From Actinomycetales bacterium (GTDB lineage: Bacteria > Actinomycetota > Actinomycetes > Actinomycetales > Dermatophilaceae), in NCBI GenBank assembly GCA_016710385.1, contig JADJVX010000018.1, positions 372,001 to 436,000 of the forward strand: a stretch of DNA of 64,000 bases, given 5' to 3'. Below are positions 39,464-47,932 of the stretch, in pieces; within the stretch, counting starts at the first letter, position 1, and every line of letters begins with the position of its first letter. Under the pieces are notes generated by a model, which was not told the DNA's origin, ran no database searches, and saw only the letters and a list, made by a program, of their open reading frames with translations. The translations under genes were made by a program, and so were the position numbers.

Positions 39464-39817
39464 ATGACCCGCGACGAGCTGGAGGCCTACGCCCTGGCCA
39501 AGCCGGGGGCGTGGCGTGACACGCCGTGGGAGGGCGATGTCGTCGCCAAAGTCGGTCCGAAGATCTTCGCCTTCCTCGGCGCCGACTCGGTCGGGCTGAA
39601 GCTCGGCGCCAACCGCACCGAGGCCGACGAGTGGCTGCAGCGCTATCCCGACGACGCCGCGGTGATGGCATATGTCGGACGGTTTGGGTGGAACACCCTG
39701 CGCACCACCGGCCTGATCCCGGCCGATGAGATCCATGCGGCGGTCGATGAGTCCTACGATGCCGTCGTCAGCAGGCTCCCCCGCGCGCAGCGTCCGCCGC
39801 CGCAGGCCTCGGGGTAG
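39464..39817 (+). CDS. MmcQ/YjbR family protein
   Basis: 117 residues. Pattern of the CyaY-like MmcQ/YjbR fold: ALAKPGAWRDTPWEGDVVAKVGPKIFAFL, then VGLKLGANR and VGRFGWNTLRTTGLIPADE and YDAVVSRLP. Family said to bind DNA but function is not established. 70 bases ahead of terC on the same strand. Confidence 0.87.
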   Translation: MTRDELEAYALAKPGAWRDTPWEGDVVAKVGPKIFAFLGADSVGLKLGANRTEADEWLQRYPDDAAVMAYVGRFGWNTLRTTGLIPADEIHAAVDESYDAVVSRLPRAQRPPPQASG

Positions 39818-39822
39818 AGTCG

Positions 39823-39854
39823 GAGACACCGGGTTGCCCCGGTGGCAGCGTCTC
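39823..39854 (+). other. Nested hairpin between mmcQ-like gene and terC
   Basis: Inner stem CACCGGG (39827-39833)/CCCGGTG (39838-39844) inside GAGA/TCTC (39823-39826, 39851-39854), with bulge GCAGC on one side. Starts 6 bases after the upstream stop and ends 36 bases before the terC start. Could be a terminator or a terC leader structure. Confidence 0.5.
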
Positions 39855-39889
39855 AGAGCCCATGCCCCCACCGCGAAAGGCACGTATCC

Positions 39890-40930
39890 GTGCAGGTCAC
39901 CTCTTTGACGTGGGAGCTCACGCTCGGAGTGCTCGCTCTGTTCTTGCTCGCAGACGTCCTCGTCGTGGCGCGCAAACCGCACACGCCCTCGATGCGGGAG
40001 TGCACGGCATACCTCGTCTTTTATGTGTCCCTTGCGGTGCTGTTCGGGCTCTTCGTGTGGCGCACCTGGGGCGGGCAGTATGCCGGTGAGTTCTACGCCG
40101 GGTGGTTGACGGAGTATTCGCTGTCGGTCGACAACCTCTTCGTCTTCCTGCTCATCATGGCGAAGTTCCGGGTGCCTGCGCGGCTGCAGCAATCGGCGCT
40201 ACTCGTCGGCATCATCATCGCCATCGTGCTGCGCGGCATCTTCATCGCCTTGGGCGCAGCAGTCATCAACTCCTACGCCTGGGTCTTCTACATCTTCGGA
40301 GCGTTCCTCATCTACACCGCGGTCAAGTTGGCGCGCGAGGGTGAGAGCGACGACGACGAGTTCGAGGAGAACCGGCTGCTCAAGGCGGTCGAGCGCCGCT
40401 TCCCCGCGACCAGCTCGTTCCACGGCTCGAAGCTCTCGGTCGTGCAGGGGGGCAAGCGGCTCATCACGCCGATGTTCATCGTCATCCTCGCCCTGGGCAC
40501 GACCGACCTGCTCTTCGCGCTCGACTCGATCCCGGCGATCTACGGCCTGACCAAAGAGCCTTACCTCGTGCTCACCGCCAACATCTTCGCGCTCATGGGG
40601 TTGCGGCAGCTCTACTTCCTCATCGGTGGATTGCTCAAGCGGCTCATCTACCTGAGCATCGGACTGGCTGTGCTGCTGGCCTTCATCGGCGTCAAGCTCA
40701 TCCTCCACGCGCTGCACGAAAACAACCTGCCGTTCCTCAACGGCGGTCAGCCGATCCACTCGGTGCCGGACATCCCGATCTCGGTGTCGCTCGGCGCCAT
40801 CGTCACGATCCTCGGGGTGACGACGATCGCCAGTTTGGCGAAGTCCTCGCGCGACCGGGCCGCAGCCGCGGCGGTTCCGGCGCAGCCGCTGCCACCCCCG
40901 AGCCAGGACGACGACAACCCTCTCGCCTGA
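39890..40930 (+). CDS. TerC family membrane protein
   Basis: 346 residues from GTG 39890 with GAAAGG upstream. Seven to nine membrane helices and the TerC metal-site motifs: SLSVDNLFVFLLIM and LALGTTDLLFALDSIPAIYGLT, with FRVP and TANIFALMGLRQLYF. TerC proteins export Mn2+ (Alx/MeeF types) or supply metal to exported proteins; tellurite resistance is a historical name. Pro-rich C-terminal tail. Regulation by manganese is plausible but no yybP-ykoY switch is evident. Confidence 0.92.
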   Translation: MQVTSLTWELTLGVLALFLLADVLVVARKPHTPSMRECTAYLVFYVSLAVLFGLFVWRTWGGQYAGEFYAGWLTEYSLSVDNLFVFLLIMAKFRVPARLQQSALLVGIIIAIVLRGIFIALGAAVINSYAWVFYIFGAFLIYTAVKLAREGESDDDEFEENRLLKAVERRFPATSSFHGSKLSVVQGGKRLITPMFIVILALGTTDLLFALDSIPAIYGLTKEPYLVLTANIFALMGLRQLYFLIGGLLKRLIYLSIGLAVLLAFIGVKLILHALHENNLPFLNGGQPIHSVPDIPISVSLGAIVTILGVTTIASLAKSSRDRAAAAAVPAQPLPPPSQDDDNPLA

Positions 40931-40951
40931 GCCGTGCCCACCCCCGGACGG

Positions 40952-40982
40952 GCCCGTGAGCACGCTCCGGCTGCGCACGGGC
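40952..40982. terminator. Hairpin between convergent terC and eamA
   Basis: Arms GCCCGTG (40952-40958) and CACGGGC (40976-40982), 17-base loop that can partly pair. It lies 21 bases after terC and just before the end of the opposing EamA gene. Confidence 0.5.
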
Positions 40983-40988
40983 GCGTCG

Positions 40989-41861
40989 TCATCCGCCGTC
41001 CACGGGGGTATGCCGGGCGCCTCCCAGCACGAGCGCGCTGGCCCCGACGACCAGGGCCATGCCGGCCAATTGCAGCGGTTCCAGCCGTTGGCCGAGCACG
41101 ATGAGGCCAGCCAAGGCCGCGACGGCGGGCTCAAGGCTGAGCAGAATGCCGAATGCCTGTTGGCTGAGGCTGCGCAACGCCAGCAGCTCTAGCGAGTAGG
41201 GCAGCACGCTGGACAGCACGGCGATAGCCGCGCCCTTCCCCCAGACCCCGGCCGTCCAGTCACCAATCGACCCGACCCCGAACGGCAGGATGAAGGCCAA
41301 CGCCGCAACCATGGCGATGGCCAACCCGTCGAGGTTGTCGAAGGCGGCCCCGGTGCGTTGCGAGAGCACGACGTATGCCGCCCAGAATGCGCCCGCGAGC
41401 AGGGCCAGTCCGATCCCGACGAGATCCAGCTGGGACCACGGCACCGTGAGGGCATGCGAGATGAGCAGCACGCCGAGGGCGGCCGCAGCCACCGCGACAA
41501 GGTCTTTGGCCCGCCGGGACAACACCGCGGCAAGGGTCAGCGGACCGATGAACTCGATGGTCACCGCCACTCCGATGGGCAGGCGGGCAAGCGAGGCGTA
41601 GAACGACCAATTCATGCACCCCAAGGCGAGCCCGAAGAGGACGACCGTTCTCCACGCCTCGCGACTATGCCCGCGGAGCGTGGGCCGCACCGCCACCCAG
41701 AGCACCAGCGCGCCGATACCCAACCGAAGCAGCACCGAGCTCGCCGCCCCGACGACGGGGACCAGGGTCGCGGCCACCGCCCCGCCGAACTGGACCGACA
41801 CGACGGCGGCCAGGACGAGCAGCAGTGGCCCCGCCGGTGCGGGTTTCGTCGCTGCGCTCAC
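40989..41861 (-). CDS. EamA/DMT-superfamily transporter (RhtA-like)
   Basis: 290 residues from GTG 41861, ten predicted membrane helices in two EamA repeats: LLLRLGIGALVLWVAV, FGLALGCMNWSFYASLARLP, GVAVTIEFIGPLTLAAVLS, and AGAFWAAYVVLSQRTGAAF with SLEPAVAALAGLIVLGQRL. Most like RhtA, the threonine/homoserine exporter, by these stretches. The start overlaps the feoC-like stop (GTGA), so it is attached to the feo operon although its role there is unclear. Confidence 0.88.
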   Translation of the reverse strand: MSAATKPAPAGPLLLVLAAVVSVQFGGAVAATLVPVVGAASSVLLRLGIGALVLWVAVRPTLRGHSREAWRTVVLFGLALGCMNWSFYASLARLPIGVAVTIEFIGPLTLAAVLSRRAKDLVAVAAAALGVLLISHALTVPWSQLDLVGIGLALLAGAFWAAYVVLSQRTGAAFDNLDGLAIAMVAALAFILPFGVGSIGDWTAGVWGKGAAIAVLSSVLPYSLELLALRSLSQQAFGILLSLEPAVAALAGLIVLGQRLEPLQLAGMALVVGASALVLGGARHTPVDGG

Positions 41862-42193
41862 GCGCCGGCCCGCCCACTCCGGTGCCGCGACGTCAAAGTG
41901 AGAGCGACCGGACCACGATTGGCACCGGGGCCGGGTCCGGGGGCGCCGCAGCCCGCGGTGGCGTCGGCACGGCCGGAGCCGCACGACCCGCAGCCCTGGT
42001 CGGGACAACCGCTGCCCAACGGGGTCGCGGTGAGCAGCCCGAGTCGAGTCAGCGTCTCGATGGCCGAGTCGACGACGTCCGGTGCCAGGCCGGTCCGAAC
42101 CGCGACCTCGCGGCGGTCGCGAACCCCCCCACCCAGACAGCCGAGGACCTGCCGCAGCGGGCCGGCATCGCTCGAGGCGGGGGACGATGTCAC
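41858..42193 (-). CDS. FeoC-like Fe-S winged-helix protein
   Basis: 111 residues. N-terminal small winged-helix (PLRQVLGCLGGGVRDRREVA, TGLAPDVVDSAIETLTRLGLL) followed by a cysteine cluster C63-x4-C68-x2-C71-x10-C82, as in FeoC proteins that bind [4Fe-4S] and regulate FeoB stability. It sits directly behind feoB, start overlapping its stop (GTGA), which supports the assignment. Gly/Pro-rich C-terminus. Confidence 0.77.
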   Translation of the reverse strand: MTSSPASSDAGPLRQVLGCLGGGVRDRREVAVRTGLAPDVVDSAIETLTRLGLLTATPLGSGCPDQGCGSCGSGRADATAGCGAPGPGPGANRGPVALTLTSRHRSGRAGA

Positions 42194-44142
42194 CCGAACA
42201 ACTTACCGATCTGGAAGACCACAACCGCGAGCACCCATGCGACGGCCAGTTGCATCCCCATCCCGAACAACGCCCAGCGCCAGCCGATCTCCCGGCGCTG
42301 CGCCGCCAGGGTGGCCACGCACGGCGTGTAGGCGAGCAGGAAGGCCATGAAGGCGAGCACTGCCGCCCCGGCATGACCGTCGGACGACGCGACGAAATCG
42401 GTCCGGATCGCCTCACCTAGCGGCGTCCCCGCCCCCTGCTCGGCGTCGGACACGGCATACGTCTGGGCCCAGGAGGAGATCACCGCCTCCTTGGCGACGA
42501 ACCCCGTGACGAGCGCACCTGCCGTCTGCCATTGAGCGAAACCGGCAGGCCCGAAGACCGGGGCGACGGCCCCGGACACGGCCGCATATGCGCTGTCCTC
42601 GATGCGAGCCTCCCCGATCGCCGCGCCGCCACGCACCGGCACCGCCTGGAGCAGCCACACGATGCACACCGTGGCGACGACGACCCCGCCTGCGGTCCGG
42701 AGAAAGCCCTGCAGCCGCACCCAAGTCACCGCGGACATCACCCGCACGGTGGGACGCTGGTATGCCGGCAGGTCCAGCAGCAGCGGTTCGGATCCCATGG
42801 TGCGCCACAGCGTCCGGCGCAACCCGAAGCCGACGACGATGACCAAGAGGATGGACAGCAGGTACATCCCGAAGACGACGGTGCCGGCCCAGTCCTGGAA
42901 GAAGGTCGTTGCGAGCATGACGTAGACGGTGAGCCGGGCCGAGCACGAGGTGAAGGGCACCAGCAGCGCGGTGAGCACCCGCTGCCGGGCTCCCGAGAGC
43001 ACTCGCGTGGCCGCGATCGCCGGCACATTGCAGCCGAAGCCGACGATGAGAGGCAGGAACGCCCGCCCCGGCAGACCCATCGCGCGCATCGTGCGGTCGG
43101 CAACCACCGCGGCGCGGGCCATGTAGCCGGAGTCCTCGAGCAGCGCCAGAAGCAAGAACATCAACGCCATGAGCGGAACGAAGGTCAACAGCATGCCGAC
43201 GCCGGCGATGAGCCCGTCGACGACCAGACCGCGGACCAGTGTCGGGGCCTGCGCCAGAACGGAATTCGCGACTTCGGTCACCGGCCCGGAGAAGAGTCGG
43301 TCCAACACGTCCTGCAGGGGGGCCGCGACCGTGGTCGTCACCTGGAAGACCAGCCACATGACGGCCAGGAAGACGACCGGCCCGAGGACGCGGTGCATCA
43401 CCAGGGCATCGACGCGGTCACTCCAGGTGCGTCGGACCTGGGCATGCCGGTCGACCGCCGCATCGACCGCAGCATCCAGCCAGGCGAAGCGCTCGTCAGC
43501 CTGATCGAGAGAATCGCCGGCATGCCCCGGACCAAAGGTCCGCGCGGCGGGGTGCGGGTGGGCCAAGACGTCGGCGATGGCGTGCGCGAGGGTTGCCAGG
43601 CCGGTGCGGGCACGCGGGTCGAGGGCCAGCACCGGGACTCCGGTCGCCGCGGATAGCCGCCGCGGGTCGACGGTGATGCCACGGCGCGCGGCGACATCAG
43701 TCATCGTGAGCGCCACGACGACACGCTGCTCACGTTCGCGCAGCTCGGCCAGCAGGTAAAGGCTGCGGCTGAGATGTGCTGCATCGGCCACGAGGACGAC
43801 GATGTCCGGGCGCTGGTCGGATGGGGTGACGATCAGGTCGCGGGTGAGTTCCTCATCCGGTGAGGTGGCGTCCAGGGAGTAGGCGCCCGGCAGATCCACG
43901 AGGTCGTATGCCGTGCCACTCGGCTCCGGCCGCCACAGTCCACGGCCGACCTCGACGGTCGTGCCGGGCCAGTTGCCCATGGTGCGTCGAGCACCCGTGA
44001 GGGCATTGAACAGGGTGGACTTGCCGACATTGGGGGTGCCAGCCAGGGCGACGATCGGTGTTCCTGCCGGGGCCACTCGCGTCGTCCCGTCGGCATGACA
44101 GGACGGACCCGGGGCCTGTGGACGGCCAGCGAGTTGGGTCAT
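42190..44142 (-). CDS. feoB: Ferrous iron transporter FeoB
   Basis: 650 residues. N-terminal G domain: G1 GTPNVGKSTLFNALTG, G2/G3 NWPGTTVEVG and DLPGAYSL, switch/NTKxD position replaced by LTMTDVAARRG. Then a spacer and membrane Gate motifs (LLALLEDSGYMARAAVVADR; LIVGFGCNVPAIAATRVL, and SCSARLTVYVMLA). The membrane part is the GTP-gated Fe2+ channel. Overlaps feoA by 4 bases upstream and the feoC-like gene downstream. Canonical G4 is NxxD; here TMTD, worth noting. Confidence 0.95.
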   Translation of the reverse strand: MTQLAGRPQAPGPSCHADGTTRVAPAGTPIVALAGTPNVGKSTLFNALTGARRTMGNWPGTTVEVGRGLWRPEPSGTAYDLVDLPGAYSLDATSPDEELTRDLIVTPSDQRPDIVVLVADAAHLSRSLYLLAELREREQRVVVALTMTDVAARRGITVDPRRLSAATGVPVLALDPRARTGLATLAHAIADVLAHPHPAARTFGPGHAGDSLDQADERFAWLDAAVDAAVDRHAQVRRTWSDRVDALVMHRVLGPVVFLAVMWLVFQVTTTVAAPLQDVLDRLFSGPVTEVANSVLAQAPTLVRGLVVDGLIAGVGMLLTFVPLMALMFLLLALLEDSGYMARAAVVADRTMRAMGLPGRAFLPLIVGFGCNVPAIAATRVLSGARQRVLTALLVPFTSCSARLTVYVMLATTFFQDWAGTVVFGMYLLSILLVIVVGFGLRRTLWRTMGSEPLLLDLPAYQRPTVRVMSAVTWVRLQGFLRTAGGVVVATVCIVWLLQAVPVRGGAAIGEARIEDSAYAAVSGAVAPVFGPAGFAQWQTAGALVTGFVAKEAVISSWAQTYAVSDAEQGAGTPLGEAIRTDFVASSDGHAGAAVLAFMAFLLAYTPCVATLAAQRREIGWRWALFGMGMQLAVAWVLAVVVFQIGKLFG

Positions 44143-44420
44143 GCTGTGCCGCTCGCCAGGGTGCCCACATGGTCATCCAGGGGTGTGACGGCGACCTGCC
44201 GGGCTGTCGGGCCGTCGATCGCGACCCGGACATCGCCGCAGCTCACGACCCGGCCGCCTCCGGGAGTGCGCTGGATGACACTGATCACCGCGCCGACGCG
44301 CAGGCCGAGTCGGGCCAACGACCTGCGCAAGCTGGGCTCGGCGGGCGCATCCAACCGGGCGCTGTCGTGCAGCCCGAGGCTGTGCAGGGTGCTGACGGTC
44401 ACGGTTGCAGGCACGGTCAC
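44139..44420 (-). CDS. feoA: FeoA, ferrous iron transport accessory protein
   Basis: SH3-like cytoplasmic partner of FeoB. About 93 residues from GTG 44420; the frame is also open to a TTG at 44441, but that TTG lies in the operator. Core: LGLRVGAVISVIQRTPGGGRVV and VAIDGPTARQVAVTP. GTG 44420 lies 7 bases after TAACAT (44433-44428), the geometry of a leaderless transcript, with a DtxR/IdeR-type box just upstream. Starts feoA-feoB-feoC-like-eamA, all overlapping by 4 bases. Confidence 0.85.
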   Translation of the reverse strand: MTVPATVTVSTLHSLGLHDSARLDAPAEPSLRRSLARLGLRVGAVISVIQRTPGGGRVVSCGDVRVAIDGPTARQVAVTPLDDHVGTLASGTA

Positions 44421-44427
44421 GGTCGCG

Positions 44428-44433
44428 ATGTTA
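44428..44433 (-). promoter_or_regulatory. Possible -10 element of a leaderless feoA promoter
   Basis: TAACAT on the minus strand (TANNNT type), separated by 7 bases from the GTG at 44420. No good ribosome site precedes that GTG, as expected for leaderless messages, which are frequent in actinobacteria. Inferred from geometry only. Confidence 0.4.
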
Positions 44434-44438
44434 GCGGG

Positions 44439-44457
44439 CAAGGTTAGGCATACCTAA
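44439..44457. promoter_or_regulatory. DtxR/IdeR-type iron box before feoA
   Basis: CAAGGTTAGGCATACCTAA matches 17 of 19 positions of the consensus TWAGGTWAGSCTWACCTWA, with symmetric half-sites GGTTAG and CCTAA. It covers the region just upstream of the proposed -10, so Fe2+-loaded repressor would block feo transcription. Confidence 0.78.
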
Positions 44458-44555
44458 CATGAAGGGACACGATGGACGTGCGATCGGTCACCTCGAGCGC
44501 CGAGTGGTCGGGTATAACCGGGCGCGTGGCGGCTGCTCCAGCCGCTCCGGAGGGG

Positions 44556-45650
44556 TCAGGGCTTGGCGCTGAGGAAGAGGTAAGCGGCCAGCAGCACGAG
44601 ATGCACGCCACCCTGCAATCGGGTGGCCCGACCGGGGACGATGGTCAGCAGGGCGACGACCACCGTCATGGCCAGGAGCACCAACTCCGTCGGTCCCAAG
44701 CCCAGCAGCAACTCGCCGGGCAACCAGATCGAGGCCAGGGCCAGGGTGGGAATGGTCAGCCCGATGCTCGCCATCGCCGATCCCAACGCGAGATTGAGGC
44801 TGGTTTGCAGTCGGTTACGGCGGGCCGCCTTGGCCGCAGCGATGGACTCCGGCGCTAGGACGACCAGGGCAATGACGACTCCGACAAAGGTGGCCGGGAA
44901 ACCTGCCGCGGAGACGCCGGCCTCGAGCGCCGGCGACTCGACCTTGGCCAGGCCCACGACCGCGACGAGCGCCAGCACGAGCAGCCCGAGGCTCGTCAGT
45001 GCGGCCCGGTTGCTCGGGGGCGCCGCGTGGTCGTCCTGGGCGATCATGACGGTGCCTTGTGGAGTGACCGGCAGGAAGAAATCACGGTGCCGGCGAGTCT
45101 GCGTCGAGATGAACACGGCATAGAGCACGAGAGAGGCCACCGCCGAAAACGCCAACTGTGGGCCAGTGAACTGCGGACCCGGTTCGCCCAGGGTGAAGCT
45201 CGGCAGCACAAGACAAGTGCCGGCCAGGACGACGACGGTCGCCAGAGCGCCGCCGGACCCCTCGGCATTGAAGTGGGTGATCTCATGCTTGATCGACCCC
45301 AGCAGGATGGACAGGCCGATGATGCCGTTGCAGGTGATCATCACTGCTGCGAACACCGTGTCACGCGCCAGCGTGCTCGCTCGATCGCCGCTGGACAGCA
45401 TCAGCGTGACAATGAGCCCGACCTCGATGATCGTCACCGCGACGGCGAGCACGATCGAGCCATAGGGCTCACCCACGCGGTGGGCGACGACCTCGGCGTG
45501 GTGCACCGCCGCCAGGACCGCGCCGACGAGCAGCACCGCGATGAGCAGCACGGCCACCCCGGAGATCTCCCGTCCCCAGGTCGCGGCGAGGCCGACCAGG
45601 GCCAGCAGCGGAGCCAGGAGGGTCCAGTCAAGACGTCGGACGGCAAGCAT
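44556..45650 (-). CDS. chaA: Ca2+/H+ (or Na+/H+) antiporter, ChaA type
   Basis: 364 residues, about eleven hydrophobic helices. CaCA-superfamily motifs: HHAEVVAHRVGEPYGSIVLAVAVTIIEVGLI (alpha-1 repeat, split across residues about 51-80), CNGIIGLSILLGSIKHEITHFN, and ALVVLAPESIAAAKAARRNRLQTSLN with GSAMASIGLTIP (alpha-2). Expels calcium or sodium in exchange for protons. Single gene between feoA and uvrB. Confidence 0.87.
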   Translation of the reverse strand: MLAVRRLDWTLLAPLLALVGLAATWGREISGVAVLLIAVLLVGAVLAAVHHAEVVAHRVGEPYGSIVLAVAVTIIEVGLIVTLMLSSGDRASTLARDTVFAAVMITCNGIIGLSILLGSIKHEITHFNAEGSGGALATVVVLAGTCLVLPSFTLGEPGPQFTGPQLAFSAVASLVLYAVFISTQTRRHRDFFLPVTPQGTVMIAQDDHAAPPSNRAALTSLGLLVLALVAVVGLAKVESPALEAGVSAAGFPATFVGVVIALVVLAPESIAAAKAARRNRLQTSLNLALGSAMASIGLTIPTLALASIWLPGELLLGLGPTELVLLAMTVVVALLTIVPGRATRLQGGVHLVLLAAYLFLSAKP

Positions 45651-45709
45651 GTGGCCATTCTCGCCCAGCAGCGCGCACGGGCCGGTCGGCGCCGCGGTCG
45701 GACCCCTCG

Positions 45710-47842
45710 TTAGCGGGTGGCCTCAGTCATCTGGCGCAGCTCACGCTTGAGCTCTCGGATCTCGTCGCGCAGCCGCGCGGCCAGCTCGAAGTGCAGTTCG
45801 GCCGCCGCCTGGTGCATTTGGTCACTGAGCTCGTGAATGAGGGTGGCCAACTCGGTCGCCGGCAACTCGCCGCGTGGTGAGGCTCCCCCCGCGGCCAGAC
45901 CGGCGTCTGCGGCGACCCCGGCGCGGCCACCGGACGGCATACCGGAGCTCTTGCCCCGTGAGCGAGAGCGACCGGACCCGAGCAGCGCCTCGGTATCGGC
46001 GTCCTCGCGTCCGAGCAGGTCGGTGATGTCGGCGATGCGTTTGCGCAGCGGCTGCGGGTCGACCCCGCGGGCGGTGTTGTAGGCCACCTGCTTGACCCGG
46101 CGTCGGTTGGTCTCGTCGATGGCCTCGGCCATCGACGGGGTGACCTTGTCGGCATACATGTGGACCTGGCCGGTGACGTGCCGCGCGGCCCGGCCGATGG
46201 TCTGGATGAGCGAGCGGGCCGAGCGAAGAAAGCCCTCCTTGTCGGCATCAAGGATGCTCACCAGCGACACCTCCGGCAGGTCGAGGCCCTCGCGGAGCAG
46301 GTTGATGCCCACGAGCACGTCGTATTCGCCCAGCCGCAGCTCGCGGAGCAACTCGATCCGGCGCAGGGTGTCGACCTCGGAGTGCAGGTAACGCACCCGG
46401 ATACCCTTGTCGAGCAGGTAGTCGGTGAGGTCTTCAGCCATCTTCTTGGTCAGCGTCGTCACGAGGACCCGCTCGTTGCGGGCCGTGCGCACCCGGATCT
46501 CGTGGATGAGATCGTCGATCTGCCCCTTGGTCGGCTTGAGCACGATCTCGGGGTCGATAAGCCCGGTCGGCCGGATGATCTGCTCGACCGGCGCACCGAA
46601 CGGCCGGCTCTTGGCCTGTTCGTAGTCGCCCGGCGTCGCCGACAGATAGACGGTCTGGCCGATCCGCTCGAGGAACTCCTCCCACTTGAGCGGCCGGTTG
46701 TCCATCGCCGAGGGCAGCCGGAAACCATGGTCGACGAGCATCCGCTTGCGGGACATGTCGCCTTCGTACATCGCGCCGATCTGGGGCACGGTCTGATGCG
46801 ACTCGTCGATGACCAGGAGGAAGTCTTCGGGGAAGTAGTCGATCAGGCAATTGGGTGCCGACCCCGACTCGCGGCCGTCGATGTGCCGAGAGTAGTTTTC
46901 GATGCCCGAGCAGAAGCCGACCTGGCGCATCATCTCGATGTCATAGCTGGTGCGCATCCGCAGCCGCTGAGCCTCCAGCAACTTGCCCTGACGCTCCAAC
47001 TCGCCCAACCGGGCCTCGAGTTCGGCCTCGATGCCGCCGATCGCGCGCTCCATCCGCTCGGGACCGGCAACATAGTGCGAGGCCGGAAAGACATACATCT
47101 CCTGCTCCTCGTGGACGATCTCTCCGGTGAGCGGGTGCAGAGTGTAGAGCCGCTCGATCTCGTCGCCGAAGAACTCGATGCGCACCGCGAGCTCCTCGTA
47201 CATCGGGATGATCTCGACGGTGTCGCCGCGCACCCGGAAGGTGCCGCGGGTGAACGCGATGTCGTTGCGGCTGTATTGCATCCCCACGAAGCGCCGCAGC
47301 AACTCATCGCGGTCAAGCTGCTGACCGACCCGCAGCCGCACCATCCGGTCGACATACTCCTGCGGAGTGCCGAGGCCGTAGATGCACGACACCGACGCCA
47401 CGACGATCACGTCGCGCCGGGTCAGCAGCGAGTTGGTGGCCGAGTGACGCAGCCGCTCCACCTCCTCGTTGATCGAGGAGTCCTTCTCGATGTAGGTGTC
47501 GGTCTGCGGGATGTAGGCCTCGGGCTGGTAGTAGTCGTAGTAGCTCACGAAATACTCGACAGCATTGCGGGGGAACAACTCTCGGAACTCGTTGGCCAGT
47601 TGCGCCGCAAGCGTCTTGTTGGGTGCGAGGACAAGGGTCGGCCGCTGCACCGCCTCGACCAGCCAGGCCGTGGTCGCCGACTTGCCGGTGCCCGTCGCTC
47701 CGAGGAGGACCACATCGCTGGCCCCGCCGCGGATGCGTCGCGCGAGCTCGGCGATGGCCTCGGGTTGGTCACCGCTGGGCTGGAAGTCGGACACCACCTC
47801 GAAGGGGGCGACGCGGCGCTGCAGGTCGGTCGTGGGACGCAT
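45710..47842 (-). CDS. uvrB: Excinuclease ABC subunit B
   Basis: 710 residues, helicase-like damage verifier in nucleotide excision repair. Walker A LLGATGTGKSATTAWL, YYDYYQPEAYIPQTDTYIEKDSSINEE (beta-hairpin region), DESHQTVPQIGAMYEGD (Walker B), SATPGDYE, GINLLREGLDLPEVSLV, QTIGRAARHV, and the C-terminal UVR motif in HFELAARLRDEIRELKREL that binds UvrC. The linker before UVR (about 620-665) is Gly/Ser/Ala-rich and contains an octamer-encoded Gly-Met-Pro. Confidence 0.97.
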   Translation of the reverse strand: MRPTTDLQRRVAPFEVVSDFQPSGDQPEAIAELARRIRGGASDVVLLGATGTGKSATTAWLVEAVQRPTLVLAPNKTLAAQLANEFRELFPRNAVEYFVSYYDYYQPEAYIPQTDTYIEKDSSINEEVERLRHSATNSLLTRRDVIVVASVSCIYGLGTPQEYVDRMVRLRVGQQLDRDELLRRFVGMQYSRNDIAFTRGTFRVRGDTVEIIPMYEELAVRIEFFGDEIERLYTLHPLTGEIVHEEQEMYVFPASHYVAGPERMERAIGGIEAELEARLGELERQGKLLEAQRLRMRTSYDIEMMRQVGFCSGIENYSRHIDGRESGSAPNCLIDYFPEDFLLVIDESHQTVPQIGAMYEGDMSRKRMLVDHGFRLPSAMDNRPLKWEEFLERIGQTVYLSATPGDYEQAKSRPFGAPVEQIIRPTGLIDPEIVLKPTKGQIDDLIHEIRVRTARNERVLVTTLTKKMAEDLTDYLLDKGIRVRYLHSEVDTLRRIELLRELRLGEYDVLVGINLLREGLDLPEVSLVSILDADKEGFLRSARSLIQTIGRAARHVTGQVHMYADKVTPSMAEAIDETNRRRVKQVAYNTARGVDPQPLRKRIADITDLLGREDADTEALLGSGRSRSRGKSSGMPSGGRAGVAADAGLAAGGASPRGELPATELATLIHELSDQMHQAAAELHFELAARLRDEIRELKRELRQMTEATR

Positions 47843-47932
47843 ACCCCCACGGTATGCCGTGCCACCGACACCCCATCCGGCGCTAAGGTACAGGCGTCAC
47901 TCAAGCCGCCAGTCGAGTAGGACGGCACCCCC

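Noticed and set aside
39818..39889. yybP-ykoY manganese riboswitch before terC
   Set aside because: Structured hairpin present, but the interval is only about 70 bases and the conserved yybP-ykoY loops are not visible.
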